DNA of 56,269 bases, taken from assembly GCF_004348995.1 (NCBI RefSeq), contig NZ_SMKQ01000032.1, positions 1 to 56,269 on the forward strand, in the 5' to 3' direction. This document shows positions 33,702-42,474 of the stretch, piece by piece. Each line of letters begins with the position of its first letter. The stretch's first letter is position 1. This stretch comes from Nonomuraea terrae. Its GTDB lineage: Bacteria > Actinomycetota > Actinomycetes > Streptosporangiales > Streptosporangiaceae. Both the position numbers and the translations under genes were made by a program. Under the pieces are notes generated by a model. It saw only the letters and a program-made list of their open reading frames with translations. It did not search any database and was not told the origin of the DNA.

Positions 33702-35990
33702 TCAGTCGTCGTTGCCGGCGGGGCCGGCGTCACCGGCCCCGCGACCGTTGCCGCGGCCGTTGCCCGGGCCATCGCCACCGCGCCCGTTGCCCCAATCGCC
33801 CCAGTCGCCCCGGTCGTCGCCGCCGCCGTCGTCGTCGCGGTCGAACCAGTCGAACGGATCGCGCGGCCCGTCGTCGCGCCGCTCCTTGGGCGGCTTGGGC
33901 GCGCAGTTGTCGGTGCAGCCGCCGAAGCGCGACCGGTCGACCGGCGTGAAGTCCGTCGGCTCGACCCCCTTGAGGGCGTCCAGCATGGAGTCCTTCCAGA
34001 TGCGCCCCGAGATCGACGCCCCGTACACGTACGAGTAGTACCGCCCGCCGATCGTGACCCCGATCAGCTTGTGGGCCGAGGTGCCGCGCGGGTCGCCCAG
34101 GCTCACGGCCGACGCCAGGTTCGGCGTGTAACCGGCGAACCAGGCGGACATGTAGTTGTCGGTCGTGCCGGTCTTGCCGGCCGCGTCACGCCCGATCCCG
34201 CCGACCTCGGTCATGGTGCCCTTGGTGAACACCCCGGACAGGATGCCGTTGACGGCGTCGGCGACCTTCTCGTCCAGCACCTGGGAGCACTTCGGCTTGT
34301 ACTGCTTGACCTTGCCGTAGCGGTCGGTGATCTCGGTGATGGCCAGCGGCTTGCAGTATTCACCGCGGGCGGCGAATACCGCGTATGAGCTGGCGATCGT
34401 GACGGGGTCGACCTCGTTGACGCCGAGCGTGAAGGTCTCGACCTCCGACAGCTTCTGCCCGTCGGCCCGCTTGACGCCGAGCTTCTTGGCCATCTTGACG
34501 ACGTCGCAGAGCCCGACCTCCTCCTGCAGCTTGACGAAGAAGGTGTTTACCGAGCCCCAGGTGCCGGTCTCGAGCGTCTTGAAGCCGCCGCCGCCCTCGC
34601 TGGAGTTGCGCACGGTGTGGGACGGGTCGCCGACGTTCTGGCCCTTGCAGTTCTTGAACGCGCTGTAGCCGCTGGCCTTGTAACCAGCGGGGGAGGGGAA
34701 GCCGTCGCCGTACTTCAAGCCCTCTTCGAGCGCGGCGGCCAGTGTGTACACCTTGGCCGTCGAGCCCTGCTGGAACCCGCGGCCGCCGCCGTGCGCGCCG
34801 TCGGCCACGATGTTGTAGCTCATCTCGTTCTTGCTCTTGCTCCGGCCGTACTTCCGGGAGGCGGCCATGGCCTTGATCTCACCGGTGCCGGGAACGACCA
34901 TGGCCTGCGAGGCCACGGGCTTGTCCTTGGCGCTGACGTACTTCCTGATCGCCTGCTCGGCGGCGGCCTGCATCTTGGGCTCGATCGTGGTCTTGATCCT
35001 CAGACCGCCCCGCTCCAGGAGCTCCCTGCGCTCCTCCTGGTTCTTGCCGAAGTCCTCGTTGTTGAGGATCTCGTACTGGACGTAGAGGCAGAAGTACGGA
35101 TATTCGCTCTCCTCGCACCCGCCGGGAGCCTCGATGTCCTTGAAGCCGAGCTTCTTCGTCTTGGCTTCGGCCGCCTCCTGCGGCTTGATCATCTTGAGCT
35201 CGGCCATGCGGTCGAGCACGACGTTGCGTCGCTCCAGCAGCCGCTCACGCGAGTCAGGGCCGACGTTGGGGTCGGTGCGGGCGGGGTTCTGGACGGCGCC
35301 GGCGAGCGTGGCGGCCTCGACGAGGTTGAGCTCGGAGGCCGGCTTGTCGAAGAAGCGCTTGGCCGCCGCCTGGATGCCGTGCGCGCCCGCGCCGAAGTAG
35401 GCGATGTTCAGATATTTCTCGAGGATCTGGTCCTTGGTGTACTTCTTCTCGACCGCCATGGCGTGGCGCAGCTCCGACAGCTTGCGCGAGACCGTGGGCG
35501 CGATCGCCGCGGCCTGCTCCTCCGGCGTCTTGGCCTTGTTGAGCAGGACCTGCTTGACGTACTGCTGGGTGATCGAGGAACCGCCCTGCGTGACGCCGCC
35601 GCTCGTCAGATTCTTGACGAGCGCTCTTGCCGTTCCTTCCACATCGATGGGCCCGTGCTGGTAGAAACGGTAGTCCTCGATGGCGATCAGGGCTGTGCGC
35701 ATGATGGGGGCGACCTTGTCCAGCGTGACCGACTGCCGGTTCTCGAAGTAGAACTGGCCGATCTGGTCGCCGTTGGCGTCGTAGAGCCGGGTGACCTCCG
35801 ACAGCGGAGGCTCCTCCAGCTCCTCGGGCTTGAGGTTGAGCCCTTCGACGGCGCTCTTCGTGGAGATCCCCGCTCCACCGATCGCGGGCAGCGCCACGGC
35901 GGCGGTGAGCACGCCGGCCGCTGCTCCCGCGGTGATCAGGCGCAGGATGTTGAGTACCGGGTTGGAGCGGTCTTTGCCCTGGGCTTGCAC
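33702..35990 (-). CDS. Class A penicillin-binding protein (PonA2-like)
   Basis: 762 aa bifunctional peptidoglycan synthase. One N-terminal membrane helix, then the GT51 transglycosylase domain with AIEDYRFYQHGPID (catalytic Glu) and GGSSITQQYVKQVLLNKAKT. The transpeptidase has S-T-A-K in QGSTAKVYTLAAALEEG, S-x-N in GSVNTFF and KTG in AGKTGTTDNYMSAWFAGYTP. The tail is a disordered Gly/Asp/Arg-rich stretch (about 50 residues) in place of a PASTA domain. The GTG at 35990 has a leaderless -10 seven bases upstream. The whiB gene is divergent, as for ponA2/whiB4 in mycobacteria. Confidence 0.93.
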   Translation of the reverse strand: MQAQGKDRSNPVLNILRLITAGAAAGVLTAAVALPAIGGAGISTKSAVEGLNLKPEELEEPPLSEVTRLYDANGDQIGQFYFENRQSVTLDKVAPIMRTALIAIEDYRFYQHGPIDVEGTARALVKNLTSGGVTQGGSSITQQYVKQVLLNKAKTPEEQAAAIAPTVSRKLSELRHAMAVEKKYTKDQILEKYLNIAYFGAGAHGIQAAAKRFFDKPASELNLVEAATLAGAVQNPARTDPNVGPDSRERLLERRNVVLDRMAELKMIKPQEAAEAKTKKLGFKDIEAPGGCEESEYPYFCLYVQYEILNNEDFGKNQEERRELLERGGLRIKTTIEPKMQAAAEQAIRKYVSAKDKPVASQAMVVPGTGEIKAMAASRKYGRSKSKNEMSYNIVADGAHGGGRGFQQGSTAKVYTLAAALEEGLKYGDGFPSPAGYKASGYSAFKNCKGQNVGDPSHTVRNSSEGGGGFKTLETGTWGSVNTFFVKLQEEVGLCDVVKMAKKLGVKRADGQKLSEVETFTLGVNEVDPVTIASSYAVFAARGEYCKPLAITEITDRYGKVKQYKPKCSQVLDEKVADAVNGILSGVFTKGTMTEVGGIGRDAAGKTGTTDNYMSAWFAGYTPNLASAVSLGDPRGTSAHKLIGVTIGGRYYSYVYGASISGRIWKDSMLDALKGVEPTDFTPVDRSRFGGCTDNCAPKPPKERRDDGPRDPFDWFDRDDDGGGDDRGDWGDWGNGRGGDGPGNGRGNGRGAGDAGPAGNDD

Positions 35991-35997
35991 ACCCCTA

Positions 35998-36003
35998 AGG
36001 GTA
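35998..36003 (-). promoter_or_regulatory. Leaderless -10 of the PBP gene
   Basis: Minus-strand TACCCT, seven bases from the GTG at 35990, no Shine-Dalgarno at proper distance. It favours 35990 over the longer in-frame start at 36071. Confidence 0.5.
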
Positions 36004-36232
36004 CGTCGAAAGACTGACCTAATCGGTAGCACGACACCATTTCGCCTTGACTGGCGGGGGTGACTAGTCATTCCCGGTCAAGACTGCCGCGAGAAATTGG
36101 TCCTCTGGGGTCTGTCGGCCCGAAGGGTCGGTTGCGTACGTTCTCCCTGCGGCAACTGAATACGGAGGCTCGGCGCCCGCGCCCGTCGGCCCCAAATGAC
36201 GACTGACCACCTAAGGGGAGTGGGGTCGAAAA

Positions 36233-36529
36233 ATGTGGATCACGGATTGGACCTCCCGTGCCGCCTGCAAGGGTGCGGATCCGGATGCCCTGTTCGTGCA
36301 GGGCGCCGCGCAGAACAGAGCGAAACTCATCTGCCGGGGTTGCCCGGTCCGTACCGAGTGCCTCGCCGATGCGCTGGACAACCGCATCGAGTTCGGGGTG
36401 TGGGGCGGTATGACCGAACGCGAAAGGCGTGCGCTGCTGCGCAGACGGCCCGACGTGGACTCGTGGCGCGACCTGCTCGAGTCGGCCAAGGAAGAGTACG
36501 AACGGACCAACGAGCTGATCGCGGGCTGA
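36233..36529 (+). CDS. wblA: WhiB-family iron-sulfur regulator (WhiB4/WblA orthologue by context)
   Basis: 98 aa. Four cysteines C12, C34, C37 and C43 (CX21CX2CX5C) bind a [4Fe-4S] cluster; the GVWGG turn and the basic RERRALLRRR tail follow. GGGG lies seven bases before the ATG. Its place between a class A PBP and two ArsA-like ATPases is the place of whiB4 (Rv3681c) in M. tuberculosis and wblA in Streptomyces, where it controls redox response or development. The symbol rests on synteny and family, not on alignment. Confidence 0.88.
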   Translation: MWITDWTSRAACKGADPDALFVQGAAQNRAKLICRGCPVRTECLADALDNRIEFGVWGGMTERERRALLRRRPDVDSWRDLLESAKEEYERTNELIAG

Positions 36530-36578
36530 TCCCGGATCGGCGACCGCGTACGGCCGGCGCCGCCCGCCGGCCGTACCT

Positions 36579-37706
36579 CTATGCGGTCGCCAGCAGGTTC
36601 CCGATCCGGCGCAGCCCCGCCAGATCGTGGACGTCCTCGGACATGGCGCGGACCTGCACCACGGGCACCGTGGGGTGGGCCGAGACGAAATGCTCCTGTT
36701 CGCGGCTCTCACGGGCCGCGAGCTGCATCCGCCCGGCGTGCAGCCGCAGCACGGCGGCGGTGAGCTCGTGCTCGCCCCTCGATTCCAGGTCTTCCGCGGC
36801 GGCGGCGCTGCGGGCGGCCGACAGCGCCGAGGCCGGAGAGGTGTGCACGCGGTTGACCACCAGGCCGGCCAACGGCATACGCTCCTCGGCCAGGCGTTCC
36901 ACGAAGTAGGACGCCTCGCGCATCGCGTCCCGCTCGGGCGCGGCCACCACGAGGAAGGCCGTGCCGGGCGCCTGCAGCAGCCGGTACGTCGCCTCGGCCC
37001 GCTGCCGGAACCCGCCGAACACCGCGTCGAGCGCGGACACGAACGTCTGCAGGTCCTTGATGACCTGCGCGCCGAGCAGCTTCGTCATCGCCCCGGCCAT
37101 CAACCCGAACCCGGCGTTGAGCAGCCGGAACGCGCTGCGCCCACCGGCCTTGGCCGGGGCGGTCAGCAGCCTGATGAACCTGCCGTCGAGGAAGCGTCCG
37201 AGCCGCTCGGGAGCGTCGAGGAAGTCGAGCGCCGAGCGCGAGGGCGGCGTGTCCACGATGATCAGGTCCCACTCGTCGGAGCGGCGCAGCTGGCCGAGCT
37301 TCTCCATGGCCATGTACTCCTGCGTGCCGGAGAAGCTCGACGAAAGGGACTGGTAGAAGGGGTTCGACAGGATCTGCCGGGCCCGCTCCGGGTCGGCGTG
37401 CGCCTCGATGATCTCGTCGAACGTGCGCTTCATGTCGAGCATCATCGCGTAGAGTCGGCCGTCGCCGTCGGGCGAGCCGACCAGGCGCGGGGTGTTGTCG
37501 AGCTCCGTCAGGCCCATCGACTGGGCCAGGCGCCGCGCCGGGTCGACGGTCAGCACGACCGCGCACCGGCCGCGCTCGGCGGCCCGCAGGCCGAGCGCCG
37601 CGGCGGTCGTGGTCTTGCCGACGCCGCCGGAGCCGCAGCACACGATGATGCGGGTGCCCCGATCGTCGAGGATCGCGTCGATGTCGAGTACGGCGGGCTT
37701 CTTCAC
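36579..37706 (-). CDS. ArsA-like ATPase, second of a pair
   Basis: 375 aa. Deviant Walker A CCGSGGVGKTTTAAALGLRA, LTVDPARRLAQSMG (switch I-like) and IIVDTPPSRSALDFLDAPER. It belongs to the anion-transport/GET3-like family; in mycobacteria the equivalent pair is Rv3679-Rv3680 (BagAB), linked to glycerol and nitrate-type stress. Start overlaps the stop of the first ATPase by four bases, so the two form a coupled pair and probably a heterodimer. Confidence 0.92.
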   Translation of the reverse strand: MKKPAVLDIDAILDDRGTRIIVCCGSGGVGKTTTAAALGLRAAERGRCAVVLTVDPARRLAQSMGLTELDNTPRLVGSPDGDGRLYAMMLDMKRTFDEIIEAHADPERARQILSNPFYQSLSSSFSGTQEYMAMEKLGQLRRSDEWDLIIVDTPPSRSALDFLDAPERLGRFLDGRFIRLLTAPAKAGGRSAFRLLNAGFGLMAGAMTKLLGAQVIKDLQTFVSALDAVFGGFRQRAEATYRLLQAPGTAFLVVAAPERDAMREASYFVERLAEERMPLAGLVVNRVHTSPASALSAARSAAAAEDLESRGEHELTAAVLRLHAGRMQLAARESREQEHFVSAHPTVPVVQVRAMSEDVHDLAGLRRIGNLLATA

Positions 37707-38704
37707 GCTGCTCCCTGGGTGCGCATGGACTCGGCCAGCTCGTACAGGCCGGCCAGGTCGACGCCGTCGGCCAGCAACGGCAGCTCGTACGTCGTCAGGC
37801 CCGCTTCGGCCAGCGATTCGCGTTCGGTGCTTTCGAGGCGGGTGCGGCGGGCGTGTTCCACGATCTCTTCGGCGAGCGCCTCGGCCATTGAAGTGGCCTG
37901 GGCGCCGTCGATCACTCCTGCCGCCTTGAGGCCGAGAGTGAGCTCCGCGACGTCGAGCCGGCCTTTGACAGCCGAGTCAAGTGCGGCCTGGGGAAGGAGG
38001 GATTCGCGCACCATGTTGATGAATATGCCACCGGCGGGAAGACCGGCAGCGCGCAATTCGGTGACGCCGTCGAGCGTCTCCTGCACCGGCATCTCCTCCA
38101 GCAGGGTGACGAAGTGCACGGCGGTCTCCGGCGATTTCACGACGCCGCTGACCAGGTCGGAGTGGTTCTTGATCGGGCCGACCTTGGCCAGGCCCGCCAC
38201 TTCCTTGGTGACGTTCAGGAAACGGGTGATGCGGCCCGTGGGCGGGGCGTCGAGGACGACCGCGTCGTAGACCCTGCGGCCGTTCCTGCCGCGCCGGCGT
38301 ACGGCCTCAGTCGTCTTGCCGGTGACGAGCACGTCGCGGAAGCCGGGCGCGACGGTGGTGGCGAAGTCGACGACGCCCATCTTGGTCAGCGCGCGACCCG
38401 CGCGGCGCATCCCGTAGAACATCTCCATGTACTCGAGCATGGCCTCCTCGGGATCGATGGCCAGCGCGTACACGTCACCGCCCGACGGGGCCACCGCGAT
38501 CTTGCGCTCTTCGTACGGCAGCGGCGGCAGGTCGAAGATCTGCGCGATGCCCTGCCGGCCTTCCACCTCCACCAGCAGCACCTTGCGGCCGCCCGAGGCC
38601 AGCGCAAGGGCCAGGGCGGCGGCGACCGTCGTCTTGCCGGTGCCGCCCTTGCCGGTGACGACGTGCAGTCGTACGTCGGCCCAATCCGTGTCCGGAGAGT
38701 CCAC
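37703..38704 (-). CDS. ArsA-like ATPase, first of a pair
   Basis: 333 aa. Walker A VVTGKGGTGKTTVAAALALA, the glutamate-rich LLVEVEGRQGIAQIFDLPPL segment, and VVLDAPPTGRITRFLNV. GTG start at 38704 with TAGCCT six bases upstream (38711-38716), so probably leaderless. Paired with the second ATPase by a four-base overlap. Convergent to whiB downstream. Confidence 0.92.
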   Translation of the reverse strand: MDSPDTDWADVRLHVVTGKGGTGKTTVAAALALALASGGRKVLLVEVEGRQGIAQIFDLPPLPYEERKIAVAPSGGDVYALAIDPEEAMLEYMEMFYGMRRAGRALTKMGVVDFATTVAPGFRDVLVTGKTTEAVRRRGRNGRRVYDAVVLDAPPTGRITRFLNVTKEVAGLAKVGPIKNHSDLVSGVVKSPETAVHFVTLLEEMPVQETLDGVTELRAAGLPAGGIFINMVRESLLPQAALDSAVKGRLDVAELTLGLKAAGVIDGAQATSMAEALAEEIVEHARRTRLESTERESLAEAGLTTYELPLLADGVDLAGLYELAESMRTQGAA

Positions 38705-38710
38705 GCTTCG

Positions 38711-38716
38711 AGGCTA
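38711..38716 (-). promoter_or_regulatory. Leaderless -10 of the ArsA-like operon
   Basis: Minus-strand TAGCCT, six bases from the GTG at 38704; no ribosome binding site between. Confidence 0.5.
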
Positions 38717-38796
38717 CCGAAGCGTCACTTGCCGAAAGCCGACGACCACCCATTGAGATTGCTCACACTCTGATGCGCCACGCATGGCGGCGGCCG

Positions 38797-38874
38797 ACAG
38801 GCTGCGGGTTCAGCGCCTATGGTGCGGCGCGTTCAGCGGTGCAGCACAGGCTGCGGGTCTCAGCGCCTATCGTG
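38797..38874 (+). repeat. Imperfect direct repeat of a promoter segment
   Basis: ACAGGCTGCGGGT followed by (T or CT)CAGCGCCTAT(G/C)GTG occurs at 38797-38824 and again at 38846-38874, 49 bp apart. Both copies carry a TATNGT hexamer. In the second copy TATCGT (38868-38873) lies seven bases before the ATG of the small DUF4177-like gene, i.e. a leaderless promoter, so the first copy may be a duplicated, offset promoter. Confidence 0.65.
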
Positions 38875-38880
38875 ATCCCC

Positions 38881-39036
38881 ATGAAGAAATGGGAGTACCT
38901 CACCGCCCCGCTGCTGATCCACAACACGAAGATGATCCTGGACAACTTCGGCGCAGACGGCTGGGAGCTCGTGCAGATCGTGCAGGGCGCCACGCCCGAG
39001 CAGCTCGTCGCCTACTTCAAGCGGGAGAAGCAGTGA
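38881..39036 (+). CDS. DUF4177-like small protein
   Basis: 51 aa: MKKWEYLTAPLLIHNTKMIL then NFGADGWELVQIV. The K-W-E-Y ... G-W-E-L pattern is that of DUF4177 proteins; function unknown. A protein of this size sits beside the RidA gene in mycobacteria too. Leaderless ATG; its stop overlaps the RidA GTG by four bases. Confidence 0.85.
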   Translation: MKKWEYLTAPLLIHNTKMILDNFGADGWELVQIVQGATPEQLVAYFKREKQ

Positions 39037-39500
39037 CCACCACCCCTGAAGAGAGGCTCACGGAGCTCGGCCTGACGCTGCCCGAGGTGGTGGCCCCGCT
39101 GGCGGCCTACGTGCCGGCCGTGCGCACCGGCGACCTCGTCTACACCTCGGGCCAGCTGCCCATGGTGGAGGGCAAGCTGGCGCTGACCGGCAAGCTGGGC
39201 GCCGAGGTGACCACCGAGCAGGGCGCCGAGCTGGCCCGCGTCTGCGCGCTCAACGCGCTGGCCGCGGTCAAGGCCGAGGTCGGCGATCTGGCGAGGGTCG
39301 TGCGCGTCGTCAAGGTCGTGGTGTTCGTGGCCGGCGACCCCGCCTTCACCGACCAGCCGAAGGTCGGCAACGGCGCCAGCGAGTTGCTCGTCCAGGCGCT
39401 GGGCGACGTGGTGGGCAAGCACGCGCGCAGCGCCGTGGGTGTGGCCTCCCTGCCGCTGGACGCGCCCGTCGAAGTGGAACTGATCGCCGAAGTCGACTGA
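39033..39500 (+). CDS. RidA/YjgF-family enamine deaminase-like protein
   Basis: 155 aa. YTSGQLPMVEGKLALTGKLG and ARVCALNALAAVKAEVGDLA followed by KVVVFVAGDPAFTDQPKVGN are typical of the YjgF subgroup, which hydrolyses reactive enamines or imines. The GTG start lies inside the preceding stop (GTGA). Equivalent to Rv3678c by position. Next gene (NUDIX) starts 47 bp on. Confidence 0.88.
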   Translation: MTTTPEERLTELGLTLPEVVAPLAAYVPAVRTGDLVYTSGQLPMVEGKLALTGKLGAEVTTEQGAELARVCALNALAAVKAEVGDLARVVRVVKVVVFVAGDPAFTDQPKVGNGASELLVQALGDVVGKHARSAVGVASLPLDAPVEVELIAEVD

Positions 39501-39546
39501 ACGGGCATATGTCACCATGACCGAGTGATGTTCTAGAGGAGGTCAT

Positions 39547-40350
39547 GTGACTGGTCTGCCACTTCCAGCCGAGCTCGCCGCGCGGGCCCGGGACGTCCTC
39601 GCCGGACGCGTCCAGCCGGTGCCCGCGCGCAACGCCGCCACGGTGGTGCTGTTGCGCCCGGGCCCTCAGGTCTATTTGCTCCGGCGCAAGTCCACGATGG
39701 CCTTCGCCGCGGGCGCGTACGTCTTCCCCGGCGGCTCTGTCGACGTGCGCGACGCCGACCAGGCGGTCGCCTGGGCCGGGCCGTCGCCCGCGGAGTGGGG
39801 CGCGGCCTTCAACACCGATGAGCGGCTCGCCCGGGGCCTGGTGTGCGCGGCCGTACGCGAGACGTTCGAGGAGTCCGGCGTGCTGCTGGCCGGGCCGGGG
39901 CCCGACTCGGTGGTGGCCGACACGACGGGCGACGACTGGGAGGCCGACCGGCTGGCGCTGATCGACCGGAGCCTCGCCTTCGCCGACTTCCTGGCCAGGC
40001 GCGGGCTCGTGCTCCGCGCCGACCTGCTCAAGCCCTGGGCGCACTGGATCACGCCGGAGATCGAGACCAGGCGCTTCGACACGCGCTTCTTCGTCGCCGT
40101 GCTGCCCGAGGGCCAGCGCACCCGCGACGTGGGCGGGGAGGCCGACCGGGTGGTCTGGCAGCGCCCGGCCGAGGCGCTGGGGCTGGCCCGCCGGGGGGAG
40201 ATCTTCCTCATGCCGCCGACCCACCGCACGCTGAGCGAGCTGTCGCAGTACGACGGCGTGGGCGGGGTCCTGGCCGCACCGCGCGAGATCGTCACGATCA
40301 TGCCGCGCGCGGTGGAGATCGAGGGCGAGATGCGGCTGGTGACGGCATGA
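39547..40350 (+). CDS. NUDIX hydrolase (NUDT7/NUDT19-like)
   Basis: 267 aa. After VYLLRRKSTMAFAAGAYVFP the Nudix box is split by an insertion, ending in CAAVRETFEESGVLL, as in coenzyme A-type NUDT19 enzymes. WITPEIETRRFDTRFFVAVL is also characteristic. GTG start with GGAGG four bases upstream. Coupled to the metallo-hydrolase by an ATGA overlap. Confidence 0.87.
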   Translation: MTGLPLPAELAARARDVLAGRVQPVPARNAATVVLLRPGPQVYLLRRKSTMAFAAGAYVFPGGSVDVRDADQAVAWAGPSPAEWGAAFNTDERLARGLVCAAVRETFEESGVLLAGPGPDSVVADTTGDDWEADRLALIDRSLAFADFLARRGLVLRADLLKPWAHWITPEIETRRFDTRFFVAVLPEGQRTRDVGGEADRVVWQRPAEALGLARRGEIFLMPPTHRTLSELSQYDGVGGVLAAPREIVTIMPRAVEIEGEMRLVTA

Positions 40351-41138
40351 GCGGCCTGTACATCCCCGTCGGCACGCCGGACGGGTCGCGTACCGACCAC
40401 GCCGAGAACCTGCTCGCGCCGAACCCCTCCGTGATGACCCTCGACGGCACCAACACGTGGGTGATCGGCGCCGGTGACGAGGTCGTCGTGGTCGATCCGG
40501 GGCCCGACGACGAGTCTCACCTGCTGCGCGTACGCGACCATCTCGGTGAGCGCCGCGTCACCGAGGTCCTGCTCACCCACGGCCACATCGACCACAGCGG
40601 CGGCGCCCGGCGTTTCGCCGAGCTGGTGAAGGCGCCCGTCCGCGCTCTCGACCCGCGCCACCGGCTGGGCGGCGAGGGGCTGGGCGACGGCGACGTGGTG
40701 AGCGCGGGCGGCCTGGAGCTGCACGTGTACGCGACGCCGGGCCACTCGTTCGACTCGTTGTGCTTCTGGATCCCGCAGGACCGGGCGATGCTGACCGGCG
40801 ACACCGTGCTCGGCAGGGGTACCACGATCGTCGCCCGCGACGGCGGCCTGGCCGACTACCTGCGCAGCCTCGACCGGCTCAGGGCGGCGGCGGAGAGCCT
40901 GGAGGCGCGGGCGCTGCTGCCAGGACACGGCCCGGTGCTGCCCGACCCGATCGGCGCGCTCGACGGCTACATCGCCCACCGGCGCGAGCGCCTCGACCAG
41001 ATCAGGGCCGCCCGCGCCAAGGGCGCGCGCACGCCGCGCGAGATCGTCAAGATGGTGTACGCCGACGTCGACCGCTCGCTCTGGCCGGCCGCCGAGATGT
41101 CGGTGGCGGCCCAGCTCGACTACCTGGACCGGTTGTAG
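40347..41138 (+). CDS. Metallo-beta-lactamase-fold hydrolase (LACTB2-like)
   Basis: 263 aa. The metal site is LLTHGHIDHSGG; later ligands are in YATPGHSFDSL, LTGDTVLG and LLPGHGPV. The C-terminal helical domain (GYIAHRRERLDQIRAA) is that of LACTB2-type endoribonuclease-like proteins. Equivalent to Rv3677c by position. Its 3' end overlaps the convergent crp gene by 19 bp. Confidence 0.9.
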   Translation: MSGLYIPVGTPDGSRTDHAENLLAPNPSVMTLDGTNTWVIGAGDEVVVVDPGPDDESHLLRVRDHLGERRVTEVLLTHGHIDHSGGARRFAELVKAPVRALDPRHRLGGEGLGDGDVVSAGGLELHVYATPGHSFDSLCFWIPQDRAMLTGDTVLGRGTTIVARDGGLADYLRSLDRLRAAAESLEARALLPGHGPVLPDPIGALDGYIAHRRERLDQIRAARAKGARTPREIVKMVYADVDRSLWPAAEMSVAAQLDYLDRL

Positions 41139-41800
41139 AGCCGGTCGATGTCGAGGATGACCACGGCCTTGGCCTCGATGCGCAGCCAGCCGCGCTGGGC
41201 GAAGTCGGCCAGCGCCTTGTTGACCGTCTCGCGGGAGGCGCCGACGAGCTGCGCCAGCTCCTCCTGGGTGAGGTCGTGGTGGACCCGCAGGCCGTCGTCG
41301 GTCTTGGTGCCGAAGCGCTCGGCGAGGTCGAGCAGCTGCTTGGCGACCCGGCCGGGCACGTCGGTGAACACCAGGTCGGCCAGCACGTCGTTGGTGCGGC
41401 GCAGGCGCTGGGCGAGCGCGCGCAGCAGGTGGAGTGCGACCTCGGGGCGGCCGGTGAGCCACGGCCGCAGGTCGTCGTGGCCGAGCCCGGCCAGGCGCAC
41501 CTCGGTCAGGGCCGTGGCCGTCGCCGTACGCGGTCGCGGGTCGAACAGCGACAGCTCGCCGAACATCTCGCTCGGCCCGAGCACGCTGAGGAGGTTCTCG
41601 CGCCCGTCGGGGGAGGTGCGGGACAGCTTGATCTTGCCCTCCAGCACGACGTAGAGGCGGTCGCCCGTCTCGTTCTCGTGGAAGAGCGTCTGCCCCTTGG
41701 ACAGCTGGACCTCGGTGATGCTCGTCCGCAGCGCCGCGGCGCTCTCGCGGTCGAGCGCGGCGAACAGGGGGGCCTTGCCCAGCACGTCTTCGGTGTTCAC
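41120..41800 (-). CDS. crp: Crp/Fnr-family cAMP receptor protein
   Basis: 226 aa. The cNMP domain has FHENETGDRLYVVLEGKIKL and the phosphate-binding MFGELSLFDPRPRTATATAL. The HTH reads LTQEELAQLVGASRETVNKA followed by LADFAQRGWLRIE. Very like M. tuberculosis Crp (Rv3676) in the DNA-binding half and in context. GTG at 41800 follows AGGAGG closely; an in-frame ATG at 41821 has no site of its own. Global regulator by family knowledge. Confidence 0.92.
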   Translation of the reverse strand: MNTEDVLGKAPLFAALDRESAAALRTSITEVQLSKGQTLFHENETGDRLYVVLEGKIKLSRTSPDGRENLLSVLGPSEMFGELSLFDPRPRTATATALTEVRLAGLGHDDLRPWLTGRPEVALHLLRALAQRLRRTNDVLADLVFTDVPGRVAKQLLDLAERFGTKTDDGLRVHHDLTQEELAQLVGASRETVNKALADFAQRGWLRIEAKAVVILDIDRLYNRSR

Positions 41801-41969
41801 TCTGCCTCCTCTGCTGCCCATTGTGACTCACCCCACTCCGGGCGGCACACAAACAGATTATGGGAATGCCGGAGTGGTCTGGTCTTGTCCAGGCACGCTG
41901 AGGTGCGTGAAGTCCATGGGGAAAGGTACCTGATGCGGCGGTTTGTTCCGTCCGCGGTCCCCTGGAAGC

Positions 41970-42389
41970 TCAGCCCGCGCGGGACAGCAGGTCGTCCACC
42001 GAGGCCATCGCCGCCGCGACCGACCGGCCGAGCAGGACGCGCACCAGGTCAGCGGCCCTCGGACGGGACGCGGCGCCGGGGTGGCGGCAGCGCTCCACGG
42101 CGATCCGCAGCACGGGCGGCAGCACCCGCACGTCGCCGTCCGCGGCGCCCGTGGCCGCGAAGACCACCAGATCGGCCCAGGCCCGTACGTCGTCCGCGGG
42201 CTCACCGGCGGACGCGCAGCCGACGAGCACCTGGCCGCCGGGCCCGAGCGCCACCTCGTCGGGGCGGAGCCGTACCCCCGAGGTCGTGTGGACCATGGCC
42301 GCCGCGCACCGCACGGCCACCCGGTGCAGCGCCGGGCCGCGCAGCGGTCCGCCCACCCGGACGAACTCCGCCAGCGTCGAACTTCCCAT
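41970..42389 (-). CDS. Short protein resembling a Ser/Thr kinase C-lobe
   Basis: 139 aa. The frame reads [20 protein letters not shown] (like the catalytic-loop to DFG part), then [18 protein letters not shown] (like 'DVYAWG..V.FAATG' of helix F) and [20 protein letters not shown] followed by RPRAADLV (like 'LRA.V..AL..DPAARP.A..LL'). No N-lobe, HRD or DFG residues are present. It looks like a pseudokinase reduced to the C-lobe. It lies between crp and nth, a spot where mycobacteria have no such gene. Confidence 0.6.
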   Translation of the reverse strand: MGSSTLAEFVRVGGPLRGPALHRVAVRCAAAMVHTTSGVRLRPDEVALGPGGQVLVGCASAGEPADDVRAWADLVVFAATGAADGDVRVLPPVLRIAVERCRHPGAASRPRAADLVRVLLGRSVAAAMASVDDLLSRAG

Positions 42390-42440
42390 GACAACCCCCT
42401 TCGGTGGTGTCAGGTTGTACGCGGACCAGGCCGTCCAGGG

Positions 42441-42468
42441 TTCAACCGTTCGCGGAAGCTTCTACGCT
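42441..42468 (+). promoter_or_regulatory. Leaderless promoter of nth
   Basis: -35 TTCAAC (42441-42446), 16 bp spacer, -10 TACGCT (42463-42468), then six bases to the ATG at 42475. No Shine-Dalgarno. Confidence 0.5.
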
Positions 42469-42474
42469 GGCGGC

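Noticed and set aside
34617..36017. A 466-codon plus-strand frame opposite the PBP gene
   Set aside because: Shadow of the PBP gene; Leu/Val/Gly-rich low-complexity composition and no domain.
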